A stretch of 64,000 bases of DNA, from assembly GCA_013823625.1 (NCBI GenBank), contig PNMM01000001.1, forward strand, positions 806,001-870,000. Direction: 5' to 3'. The position numbers and the translations under genes are program-made. This DNA is from Microbacterium sp. Its GTDB lineage: Bacteria; Actinomycetota; Actinomycetes; Actinomycetales; Microbacteriaceae. The number at the start of each line of letters is the position of its first letter. Positions within the stretch are counted from its first letter, which is position 1. The notes beneath the pieces are model-generated. The model did no database searches. It had not been told where the DNA came from and was given only the letters and a program-made list of their open reading frames with translations. Positions 16,635 to 24,332 of the stretch are shown piece after piece.

Positions 16635-16892
16635 TTACTTCTTGCGGGTGATGAGACGCCACAGCAGGATCACGATGAGCGAGCCGCCGATGGCGAGCAG
16701 CCACGTTCCGATGCTGAAGAACTCGTCGATCGAGCCGAGGCCCAAGAGGCTGCCGATCCAGCCACCGAGCAGGGCGCCAACGACGCCCAGAATCAGCGTC
16801 GAGAACCAGCCGCCGCCCTGCTTGCCGGGCAAGATTGCCTTCGCAATTGCGCCGGCAATGAGGCCGAGGAGGAGGAATCCGAAAAAGCCCAC
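16635..16892 (-). CDS. GlsB/YeaQ/YmgE family stress-response membrane protein
   Basis: An 85-residue transglycosylase-associated-type membrane protein. Three glycine-rich helices are visible (about 2-19, 30-50 and 60-80), with the family motif 'GLIAGAIAKAILPGKQGGG' at the end of the first. The members are linked with envelope stress, but the biochemical role is unknown. The start is GTG 16892, with AAAGGAG 7 nt upstream; a longer frame to 16964 lacks support. Confidence 0.88.
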   Translation of the reverse strand: MGFFGFLLLGLIAGAIAKAILPGKQGGGWFSTLILGVVGALLGGWIGSLLGLGSIDEFFSIGTWLLAIGGSLIVILLWRLITRKK

Positions 16893-17063
16893 GTGCTTCT
16901 CCTTTCGATGTGGCGGTGTTCGCGACGTTGCGACACCGCGTGTCGAGCGCTTCTGGCGGAGCACTCACTCGGCAGTCAAGCAGAGGGGCCGCTCGCGGGG
17001 GAAGATTCTTTTCGACACGCGGGCACCGTGCCGTCTGACGCGAGCATCTGGCACTCTGGAGTC

Positions 17064-17825
17064 ATGCCTCAGCTACACCCGTGGTCACGCTATGTCGCAA
17101 TTGGTGATTCCTTTACCGAGGGCATCGGCGACCCCGAGCCGCAAAACCCGGGCGGGCACCGGGGGTGGGCAGACCGTGCAGCCGAGGTACTCGCCGAGCG
17201 CACCGATGACTTCGCCTACGCCAACCTCGCCATTCGCGGACGCCTGTTGCAGCAAATTGCCGATGAGCAAGTGGATGCTGCGCTCGCGTTGCGCCCCGAC
17301 CTCATCTCGATCTCGGGCGGAGGTAACGACATCATCCGCCCCGGCACTGACCCCGACAAGGTTGCTGAGCTCTTCGACGACACGATCGGCCGACTGCGGT
17401 CAAATGGAGCCACGGTCGTGATGTTCAACGGCCCCGACATCGGCATGACGCCGGTGTTGCGCCGCATGCGCGGCAAAGTTGCGATCTACAACGAAAACCT
17501 TCGGTACGTCGCGGCGAAGCACGACGCGATCGTCGCCGACATGTGGTCGCTGCGGCAGTTGCAAGATCCCCAGATGTGGGCGCCCGACCGCTTGCACTTC
17601 TCGCCGCTCGGGCACCACACGATCGCGATCGCCGTGCTCGACGCACTCGGTATCGACCACGATCTCGAGCCACAGCATCCCGAACCACTGTCGGCGGGCT
17701 CGTGGCGCTCGGCGCGGGTCGACGACATCGGGTGGGCACGCGAATACCTCGTGCCGTGGGTCGTGCGGCGCATCCGTCACCAATCGTCGGGAGACACGGT
17801 GCGCCCGAAGCGGCCGACGCTGTAG
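17064..17825 (+). CDS. SGNH/GDSL family hydrolase
   Basis: A 253-residue esterase/lipase-type hydrolase of the SGNH fold. Block I is 'AIGDSFTEG' (about 11-19, nucleophile Ser), block II has 'LAIRGR', block III is 'SGGGNDI' (the GxND motif), and block V is 'DRLHFSPLGH' with the Asp-His pair. No signal peptide or lipobox is present, so the enzyme is probably cytoplasmic. ATG 17064 has GGAG close upstream. Substrate unknown. Confidence 0.88.
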   Translation: MPQLHPWSRYVAIGDSFTEGIGDPEPQNPGGHRGWADRAAEVLAERTDDFAYANLAIRGRLLQQIADEQVDAALALRPDLISISGGGNDIIRPGTDPDKVAELFDDTIGRLRSNGATVVMFNGPDIGMTPVLRRMRGKVAIYNENLRYVAAKHDAIVADMWSLRQLQDPQMWAPDRLHFSPLGHHTIAIAVLDALGIDHDLEPQHPEPLSAGSWRSARVDDIGWAREYLVPWVVRRIRHQSSGDTVRPKRPTL

Positions 17826-17873
17826 GCGAGTGCTTCGACGACGATCGCGGTCGCGGGGCGCCCTCAGCGCGCG

Positions 17874-18896
17874 TCAGGCCGAATCGCGCCAGATAATCTC
17901 GGTCGCGAGAAGCGCGCCGTTCGACTCGAGCGAGCCCGTGCGCACTTGCTCAAGCACGAGTTCGGCAGCGCGAGCACCCAACTGACCGGCGGGCTGACGC
18001 ACGGTCGAGAGCGCCGGTCGAGCACGAACGGCCCACGTGCTGTCGTCGAAACCCACCACGCCGACGTCGCCGGGAACGGTTCGCCCGGCGGTGCGGAGAG
18101 TCTCGAGGGCGCCGGCGGCGATCGCGTCAGACGCGGCAAACACTCCATCGATGTCGGGATCGATGGCGAGCAACTCGGCCATGCCCGCGACGCCTGCCGC
18201 GTAGGTGTAGAACCGCTGCCGAGCAACGAGAGTGTCATCGAAATCGCTGCCCATCGCTTCACGGAATCCCGCGAGGCGGTCACGGCCTGAATCGCGGTCG
18301 AGACCCGCAGCGATCATCCCGATGCGGCGCCTGCCCGTGCCGCGCAAGCGTTCGGTGATCTGACGCGCGGCACCGCGGTTGTCGATTCCGACCCACGGAA
18401 GCTGCGGCTGGTTGTCGGGGCGACCGACCATGACAGCGGGCAGACGAAGGTCGGCGATCGCCTGCGAGATGGGGTCGTCTTCGCGCGCCGACACGATGAT
18501 GGCGCCGTCGACGAAGCCACCCCCGAGGTAGCCCGTGACGCGTTGCGAGTCGCGCTCGGTGTCGATGATCAGCGAGACGAGTTGGTAGTCGGCCGCCGAG
18601 AGAGCCGCATTGGCGCCGAGCAGAATGGCGCCGATGTTGGGGTCATCGATAAAGACCGAGTCGGGTTCGTGCACGATTAGCGCGATTGCGCCCGACGACT
18701 GTTTGGCAAGGTTTCGGGCCGCGGTATTGCGCACGTAGCCGACTTTCGCAATCGCCGATTCGATGGCCTCTCGCGCTGCGGCAGAAACGTAGGGCTCGCC
18801 GTTCAGAACGCGCGAGACGGTGCCTCGAGAGACGCCCGCTTCGGCGGCGACGTCAAAGATCGTCGCGCGCTTGTGGCGGCTTACAGAATCAGACAC
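17874..18896 (-). CDS. LacI family transcriptional regulator of the galactoside operon
   Basis: A 340-residue repressor. The N-terminal helix-turn-helix ('TIFDVAAEAGVSRGTVSRVLNG', about 10-30) precedes the hinge and a periplasmic-binding-protein-like sugar-sensing domain (about 65-335, with 'GFDDS' and 'VFAASDAIAAG'). It is divergent from a galactosidase/ABC-transporter operon, and two matching operators lie in the gap. Loss of binding upon sugar sensing would derepress the operon. GTG 18896 is taken as start; further upstream the sequence enters the promoter region. Confidence 0.9.
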   Translation of the reverse strand: MSDSVSRHKRATIFDVAAEAGVSRGTVSRVLNGEPYVSAAAREAIESAIAKVGYVRNTAARNLAKQSSGAIALIVHEPDSVFIDDPNIGAILLGANAALSAADYQLVSLIIDTERDSQRVTGYLGGGFVDGAIIVSAREDDPISQAIADLRLPAVMVGRPDNQPQLPWVGIDNRGAARQITERLRGTGRRRIGMIAAGLDRDSGRDRLAGFREAMGSDFDDTLVARQRFYTYAAGVAGMAELLAIDPDIDGVFAASDAIAAGALETLRTAGRTVPGDVGVVGFDDSTWAVRARPALSTVRQPAGQLGARAAELVLEQVRTGSLESNGALLATEIIWRDSA

Positions 18897-18953
18897 GCGC
18901 TCAGTGTAGCCACGCGGCGACGAGACGCCCGCGACCCAGATTCGCTCGGGGTG

Positions 18954-18983
18954 TTGACACATCGTCGTCGCCGTGCGTATTCT
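18954..18983 (+). promoter_or_regulatory. Predicted promoter of the galactoside operon
   Basis: -35 TTGACA (18954-18959, consensus) and -10 TATTCT (18978-18983) are separated by 18 bp. The -10 runs into the first LacI operator, and the predicted start of transcription (near 18990) lies inside that operator, as expected for repression by a LacI protein. Confidence 0.72.
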
Positions 18984-18997
18984 GTGAACGCTCACAG
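18982..18997. promoter_or_regulatory. LacI-type operator O1
   Basis: CTGTGAACGCTCACAG fits CTGTG-NN-CG-NN-CACAG, the usual LacI/GalR palindrome with a central CG. It overlaps the -10 element and start point of the galactoside operon promoter. Confidence 0.82.
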
Positions 18998-19027
18998 AAA
19001 ATCCACCGCCGCTCAGGTCTTCCCGAT

Positions 19028-19043
19028 CTGTGCACGTTCACAG
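19028..19043. promoter_or_regulatory. LacI-type operator O2
   Basis: CTGTGCACGTTCACAG fits the same CTGTG-NN-CG-NN-CACAG pattern as O1, 46 bp downstream (centre to centre), in the 5' leader of the beta-galactosidase mRNA. Two operators suggest cooperative binding or a roadblock. Confidence 0.78.
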
Positions 19044-19096
19044 GGTGGATGGCTCGAGCGACAACGACGTTGATCTCGCCCTCGGAAGGACGGACT

Positions 19097-21136
19097 GTGA
19101 CCACTCCCCTGACCCTCACCCCCGAGCAGCCGCTCGTTCCGGGTTGGGCCACGGGCACGATCACCCTCGGCTGCGACTACAACCCCGAGCAGTGGGATGA
19201 GTCGGTCTGGCACGACGACATCGCCCTGATGCGCGAACTCGGCGTCGACCTCGTCGCCATCAACATCTTTGGCTGGGCTCAGCTTCAGCCCCAGCCCGGT
19301 CCCTTCGACTTCAGCCGCCTCGACCGCATTCTGTCGATGCTGCACGAGGCCGGAATTCGCGTAAACCTGGGCACGGGAACCTCGTCGCCGCCGCCGTGGC
19401 TGGCGCGCGTGCATCCTGAGACGCTCCCCCAGTTCGCCAACGGCACGCTCGCGTGGCCGGGCGGTCGTCAGGCCTGGTGCCCGAGCTCTGTCGTCTTTCG
19501 GCAGAAGGCCATCGAGCTCGTCACAGCGATGGCCGAACGCTACGGCAACCACCCCGCAGTTGCGGTCTGGCACGTCTCGAACGAACTCGGCTGCCACAAC
19601 GCCCTCTGTTACTGCGACGCGTCAGCACGAGCCTTCCGTACGTGGCTGCGGGCACGCTACGGCACGCTCGACGCGCTCAACTCGGCGTGGGGCACGGCCT
19701 TCTGGAGCCAGCGCTACGGAACCTGGGATGACGTTCTGCCGCCCCGCGCGACGCGGTCGGCCGGTAACCCCGCGCAATTGCTCGACTTCAAGCGATTCTC
19801 GTCCGACGAGTTGCTCGACTACTACCGCGCCGAAGCGGCCGTGTTGCGTGAGCACTCGAGTGTTCCTGTGACGACCAACCTCATGGTCACCGCGCACATC
19901 CAGACCCTCGACTACTTCTCGTGGGCTCCCGAGCTCGACTTCATCGCCAACGACCACTACCTCGATCACCGGCTCGCCGACCCGCTCGCCGAATTGGCCT
20001 TTAGCGCCGACCTCACGCGCGGACTCGCGGCTGGCCAACCGTGGATGGTCATGGAGACGTCGACGAGTGCCGTCAGCTGGCAGCCGGTCAATCACGCAAA
20101 GCGTGAGGGAGAACTGCTGCGCACGGTGCTCGGCCACGTTGCCCGCGGCGCCGACTCCATCTGCTTCTTCCAGTGGCGCGCCTCGCGCAGCGGAGCCGAG
20201 AAGTTCCACTCGGCCTTGCTCCCCCACAGCGGCACTGCGGGTCAGGGCTGGGCACAGAGCGTCGAACTCTCGAGTGTGCTCGACCGCCTCAACCCTGTCG
20301 TTGGTTCACGGGTTCACGCCCGCGCCGCTCTCGTGTTCTCGTGGGAAGCCTGGTGGGCCGCCGAGGGCGACTCGCACCCCAGCAGCCTCTTGCGCTACCT
20401 GCCCGAGGCCCACCGTTACCACCGTGCTCTGCGGGCCCTGGGCATCACGGTCGACATGGTCGCACCGGGCACCGATCTCACGTCGTATGACCTCGTCGTT
20501 GTGCCCACGCTCTACACGGTGACAGATGCCGCATCAGTGGCCATCGCCGATGCTGCCGCGGCCGGCGCAACTGTTCTCATCACCCCGTTCACGGGCATCG
20601 TCGATGAGCGCGACACCGTGATTGCCGGAGGCTACCCCGGAGCCTTCCGTGAACTGCTGGGGCTCACGATCGACGAGTTCCGCCCGCTCGCCGCCGAGGC
20701 GACTGTCTCGCTCTCGAGTGGTGCTCACGGGAGCATCTGGACCGATGCCGTGCGCGTGACCGACGCCGAGATCGTCGCGAGCTACAGTGATGGCCCCGCC
20801 GCGGCATCCCCCGCCATTACGCGTCGCCCTGTGGGTTCTGGAACTGCCTGGTACGTCAGCACCGTGCTCGACGATGACAGTTTGTTGCGGCTCGCGCGCG
20901 ACCTCGCGGCCGACGCGGGCGTGCCGATCGTTGAGGTCGGCTATGACGTTGACGTCGTGACTCGGCAAACCGACACACACCACATCACGTTCATCATCAA
21001 CCACCGTTCCGAGCCCATCGCGGTACCGTACGCGGGACTCGACCTGGTCTCAGGCGAGACGGTTACTGACGCCACGCCGCTGCCAGCGGGTGCCGTGCGC
21101 GTTGTCATTTCAGAGAGGAGCGATCGTGGCGCGTGA
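19097..21136 (+). CDS. Beta-galactosidase, glycoside hydrolase family 42
   Basis: A 679-residue GH42 enzyme that hydrolyses terminal beta-galactosides. The TIM barrel has the acid/base in 'WHVSNELG' (Glu163) and the nucleophile in 'MVMETSTSAVSW' (Glu320). Cysteines 128, 166, 171 and 173 match the zinc cluster of GH42 enzymes. A middle trimerisation domain and a small C-terminal beta domain follow. No signal peptide, so it acts on imported oligosaccharide. GTG 19097 follows GGAAGGA at modest distance. It is the first gene of the operon and overlaps the first permease gene by 11 nt. Confidence 0.94.
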   Translation: MTTPLTLTPEQPLVPGWATGTITLGCDYNPEQWDESVWHDDIALMRELGVDLVAINIFGWAQLQPQPGPFDFSRLDRILSMLHEAGIRVNLGTGTSSPPPWLARVHPETLPQFANGTLAWPGGRQAWCPSSVVFRQKAIELVTAMAERYGNHPAVAVWHVSNELGCHNALCYCDASARAFRTWLRARYGTLDALNSAWGTAFWSQRYGTWDDVLPPRATRSAGNPAQLLDFKRFSSDELLDYYRAEAAVLREHSSVPVTTNLMVTAHIQTLDYFSWAPELDFIANDHYLDHRLADPLAELAFSADLTRGLAAGQPWMVMETSTSAVSWQPVNHAKREGELLRTVLGHVARGADSICFFQWRASRSGAEKFHSALLPHSGTAGQGWAQSVELSSVLDRLNPVVGSRVHARAALVFSWEAWWAAEGDSHPSSLLRYLPEAHRYHRALRALGITVDMVAPGTDLTSYDLVVVPTLYTVTDAASVAIADAAAAGATVLITPFTGIVDERDTVIAGGYPGAFRELLGLTIDEFRPLAAEATVSLSSGAHGSIWTDAVRVTDAEIVASYSDGPAAASPAITRRPVGSGTAWYVSTVLDDDSLLRLARDLAADAGVPIVEVGYDVDVVTRQTDTHHITFIINHRSEPIAVPYAGLDLVSGETVTDATPLPAGAVRVVISERSDRGA

Positions 21137-22022
21137 CACTGTAGTCAAGGCCTCGAAGGGGGTTCGGCATCGAGGTGCCCTAGCCGTCTTCTTGTTGCCC
21201 TTTAGCGTGCTGTTCGTTTTGTTCTACCTGGTTCCCGTTCTGTACGCCATGTACCAGTCGTTTCTCACCGTTGAGCGCGAGGGTACATTCGGGCCGGCTG
21301 TGCAGGTCTTCGGCGGTCTGACGCAATACATTGCGGTGTTCCAGAACGGTCCGTTCTGGGAATCGATCGGTCGAGTATTGCTCTTCGGAGTCGTGCAGGT
21401 GCCCGTCATGCTCGGCGTCGCGCTTCTGCTCGCTCTGCTGCTCGACTCGCCGCTGATTCGCGGGTCGAAGTTCTTCCGGCTCGCGTTCTTTGCGCCGTAC
21501 GCGGTGCCGAGCGTCATCGCGGCGATCATGTGGGGCTTCCTCTACTCGCCGAACCTGTCACCGTTCACGGCGATCACGTCCAACGTTGATCTCTTGTCGG
21601 CCGATGCCGTTCTGTGGTCAATCGCCAACGTCGTGACGTGGGTCTACGTGGGCTACAACATGCTCATCATCTACTCGGCGTTGTTGTCGATTCCGCAAGA
21701 GATATACGAAGCTGCCCGCATTGACGGAGCCGGTCAGCTGCGCATCGCATGGTCGATCAAGATTCCGCTCGTCGTGCCGGCACTTGTGCTGACGGGCATC
21801 TTCTCGATCATCGGAACGCTGCAGTTGCTCACCGAGCCGCAGGTCTTCCAGAGCTTCTCGAACGCCGTGACGAGCACGTTCACGCCGAACCTGACGATCT
21901 ACTCGACGGCCTCGGTGCCGAACATTAGTCTCGCCGCCGCGATGTCGGTCGTGCTGGCGCTGACCACGTTCGCTCTTTCATTCACCGTGCTCAAGATCAC
22001 GCAGCGGAGGACCGCAGAATGA
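21126..22022 (+). CDS. Sugar ABC transporter permease (MalF-like)
   Basis: A 298-residue inner-membrane permease of the carbohydrate uptake type 1 (CUT1) family with six predicted helices. The ATPase-contacting EAA loop is 'YEAARIDGAGQLRIAWSIKIPLV' in outline, near residues 197-219. GTG 21126 is favoured: AGAGGAG lies 5 nt upstream, within the end of the beta-galactosidase gene. It pairs with the next permease, overlapping it by 4 nt (ATGA). Confidence 0.92.
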   Translation: MARDTVVKASKGVRHRGALAVFLLPFSVLFVLFYLVPVLYAMYQSFLTVEREGTFGPAVQVFGGLTQYIAVFQNGPFWESIGRVLLFGVVQVPVMLGVALLLALLLDSPLIRGSKFFRLAFFAPYAVPSVIAAIMWGFLYSPNLSPFTAITSNVDLLSADAVLWSIANVVTWVYVGYNMLIIYSALLSIPQEIYEAARIDGAGQLRIAWSIKIPLVVPALVLTGIFSIIGTLQLLTEPQVFQSFSNAVTSTFTPNLTIYSTASVPNISLAAAMSVVLALTTFALSFTVLKITQRRTAE

Positions 22023-22927
22023 CCGTCTCAACCGAAACCCGCGCTTTGCGCACGCAGGGCATGAAGAAGCCCGCTCGCGACGGTGGTATTCGCGAGAGTG
22101 CCGTGTCACGTGTCGTGGCCATGGCGGTCATGATCGTGGCGACGCTCTACTTCTTGACGCCGCTGTGGTGGCTCTTGGTCGCTTCGAGCAAGACGCGCGA
22201 GGACTTCACATCGACCAACCCGCTGTGGTTCGCCGACTTCGCCTTGTTCGACAACATCGCTGCCCTCATCGAGTATCGCGATGGCGTCTTCATCCGCTGG
22301 CTTGCCAATAGCGCGCTCTACGCCGGCCTCGGAGCGTTCTTGGCCACCCTCATCGCGGCAATGGCTGGCTACGCGATCGCCAAGTACAGCTTCTTTGGCC
22401 GCGAGACTCTCTTCAACCTGATCCTCGGCGGTGTGCTCGTGCCGGCAACGGCCCTGGCCTTGCCGTTGTTCTTGCTCTTCAGCCAGACGGGCATGACCAA
22501 CACGCTCTGGGCTGTTCTGCTGCCGAGTCTCGTCAGCCCGTTCGGTGTCTATCTCTCGCGTATCTTCGCCGCGGCGAGCGTGCCGAACGAGATCATCGAG
22601 GCCGCGCGTATCGATGGTGCGGGAGAAGTGCGCACGTTCTTCACGGTCGCCACGCGCCTCATGGCCCCGGCGCTCGTCACGATCTTCCTCTTCCAGTTCG
22701 TGGGCATTTGGAACAACTTCTTCCTGCCGCTCATCATGCTGCGCGACGAAGAGCTGTTCCCCGTGACCCTCGGCCTGTACGTCTGGAACACCCAGGTGAG
22801 CCAGATTCCTGACATCCGCGCGCTCGTCGTCATTGGCTCGCTGTTGTCGATCATCCCCCTCATCGTCACCTTCCTCGCACTGCAGCGGTTCTGGCAGTCG
22901 GGGTTGGCGAACGGCGGTCTCAAATGA
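22019..22927 (+). CDS. Carbohydrate ABC transporter permease (MalG-like)
   Basis: The second CUT1 permease, 302 residues with six helices and the EAA loop 'IIEAARIDGAGEVRTFFTVA' (about 192-211). The start overlaps the stop of the first permease gene by 4 nt, so the two subunits are translationally coupled. Together with the binding protein downstream it would import an alpha- or beta-galactoside. No ATP-binding subunit is encoded nearby. Confidence 0.92.
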   Translation: MTVSTETRALRTQGMKKPARDGGIRESAVSRVVAMAVMIVATLYFLTPLWWLLVASSKTREDFTSTNPLWFADFALFDNIAALIEYRDGVFIRWLANSALYAGLGAFLATLIAAMAGYAIAKYSFFGRETLFNLILGGVLVPATALALPLFLLFSQTGMTNTLWAVLLPSLVSPFGVYLSRIFAAASVPNEIIEAARIDGAGEVRTFFTVATRLMAPALVTIFLFQFVGIWNNFFLPLIMLRDEELFPVTLGLYVWNTQVSQIPDIRALVVIGSLLSIIPLIVTFLALQRFWQSGLANGGLK

Positions 22928-23001
22928 GTTCTCGCCGACAGACCCTCAACCGCGACGCGGTCGAGTGGACCAGCACCACCACCAATCGAAAGGAACACAG
23001 C

Positions 23002-24330
23002 ATGGCGATCTCTCGAGTCGCACGTGTGGGGGCCATTGCGGCCATCTCCGCACTTGCGCTGACGGCCTGCTCGACCGGCGGCACGGATGCCCCCGGCGCG
23101 AGCGGCGACTGCGCCCCCTCCGACGGACCCGTCACCCTCACCTTCACCAGCTGGCTCCCCGGCGTTGAAGAGGCCGTGGCGATCTGGAACGAGGAGAACC
23201 CCGACATTCAGGTCGAGGTTCAAACGGGCCCCAACGGCAACGGCGGTACCTACCAGAACTTCTTCAACCAGCTCGCGGCCGGCAACGCGCCCGACCTCGG
23301 TCAGATCGAGTTCGACGCCATGCCGAACTTCCGCGTGCAGGACGGCCTCGAGAACATCGCGGCCTGTGAAGGAATCCTCGAGGCGGAGGACCAGTTCGTC
23401 GGGTGGACCTGGAGCCAGGTGACCTTCGGCGAGGAGAACGCGGTCTACGCGATCCCGCAAGACACCGGCCCCATGGCCATGTTCTACCGTGCCGACCTCT
23501 TCGAGGCTGCGGGCATCCCGGTTCCCACCACGTGGGAAGAGTACGAGGCTGCCGCCGTGCAGATTCGTGAGCAGGGTGGCTACATCAACAACTTCTCGCA
23601 GAGCGACATCAACGCGTTCGCGGGTCTTGTGTGGCAGGCCGGCGGCGAGTGGTTCTCGAACGACGCCGATGGCTGGACGGTTGACATGACCGGTGCTGAG
23701 ACGACTCAGGTCGCCGAGTACTGGCAGGGTCTCATCGACAACGACCTCGTCGCTGTCTACCCGCCGTGGACCGACGAGTGGAACGCCGCCTACAACTCGA
23801 GCGAGCTGTGGACGTGGGTTTCGGCTGTCTGGGGTGCCAACACCATCGCGAGCGGTGCGCCTGACACCGCCGGCAACTGGGCTGTCGCCCCGATGCCGCA
23901 GTGGGAAGCCGGCGCGAGCGCCGCGGGCAACTGGGGTGGCTCGACCACCGCTGTGCTCAAGGGTTCGGACCACCCGTACGAGGCTGCGCAGTTCGCTCTG
24001 TGGCTCAACACGGACGCCGACGCTCTCACGGCGATGAACCGCACCGCCAACATCTACCCCGCGACGATCGCCGGAGCCCAGCTTCCGGTCTTCGGTGAGG
24101 GCGTGGAGTTCTACGGCGGACAGAAGATCTACGAGGTCTTCGCCGAGGCCGGCAACAACGTCGACCCCAACTTCACGTGGGGCCCGACCATGACGCAGGT
24201 CTACAACGATGTCGCTGATGGCTTCTCCGGTGCCGTTTCGGGCAACGGTACGCTCTTGGATGCACTGACCGCTGGTCAGGACGCCACGATCGCAGCCCTC
24301 AAGGCGGCCTCGATTCCCGTCAAGGAGTAG
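23002..24330 (+). CDS. Extracellular sugar-binding lipoprotein of ABC transporter
   Basis: A 442-residue solute-binding protein (family 1). The signal peptide ends in a lipobox 'LTAC' with Cys23 as the lipid anchor, so it sits on the outer face of the membrane. Aromatic clusters such as 'SWLPGVEEA' and 'WTWSQV' are typical of oligosaccharide-binding sites. AAAGGA lies 7 nt before ATG 23002, whereas the longer frame to 22924 starts inside the permease. Its last codons contain the ribosome site of the following alpha-galactosidase. Confidence 0.93.
   Translation: MAISRVARVGAIAAISALALTACSTGGTDAPGASGDCAPSDGPVTLTFTSWLPGVEEAVAIWNEENPDIQVEVQTGPNGNGGTYQNFFNQLAAGNAPDLGQIEFDAMPNFRVQDGLENIAACEGILEAEDQFVGWTWSQVTFGEENAVYAIPQDTGPMAMFYRADLFEAAGIPVPTTWEEYEAAAVQIREQGGYINNFSQSDINAFAGLVWQAGGEWFSNDADGWTVDMTGAETTQVAEYWQGLIDNDLVAVYPPWTDEWNAAYNSSELWTWVSAVWGANTIASGAPDTAGNWAVAPMPQWEAGASAAGNWGGSTTAVLKGSDHPYEAAQFALWLNTDADALTAMNRTANIYPATIAGAQLPVFGEGVEFYGGQKIYEVFAEAGNNVDPNFTWGPTMTQVYNDVADGFSGAVSGNGTLLDALTAGQDATIAALKAASIPVKE
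24322..24327 (+). promoter_or_regulatory. Ribosome binding site that sets the alpha-galactosidase start
   Basis: AAGGAG, within the last codons of the binding-protein gene, stands 5 nt before the in-frame ATC at 24333. The first conventional in-frame start, GTG 24372, is 44 nt away and has no ribosome site of its own. This position therefore argues for initiation at ATC. Confidence 0.7.
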
Positions 24331-24332
24331 GT

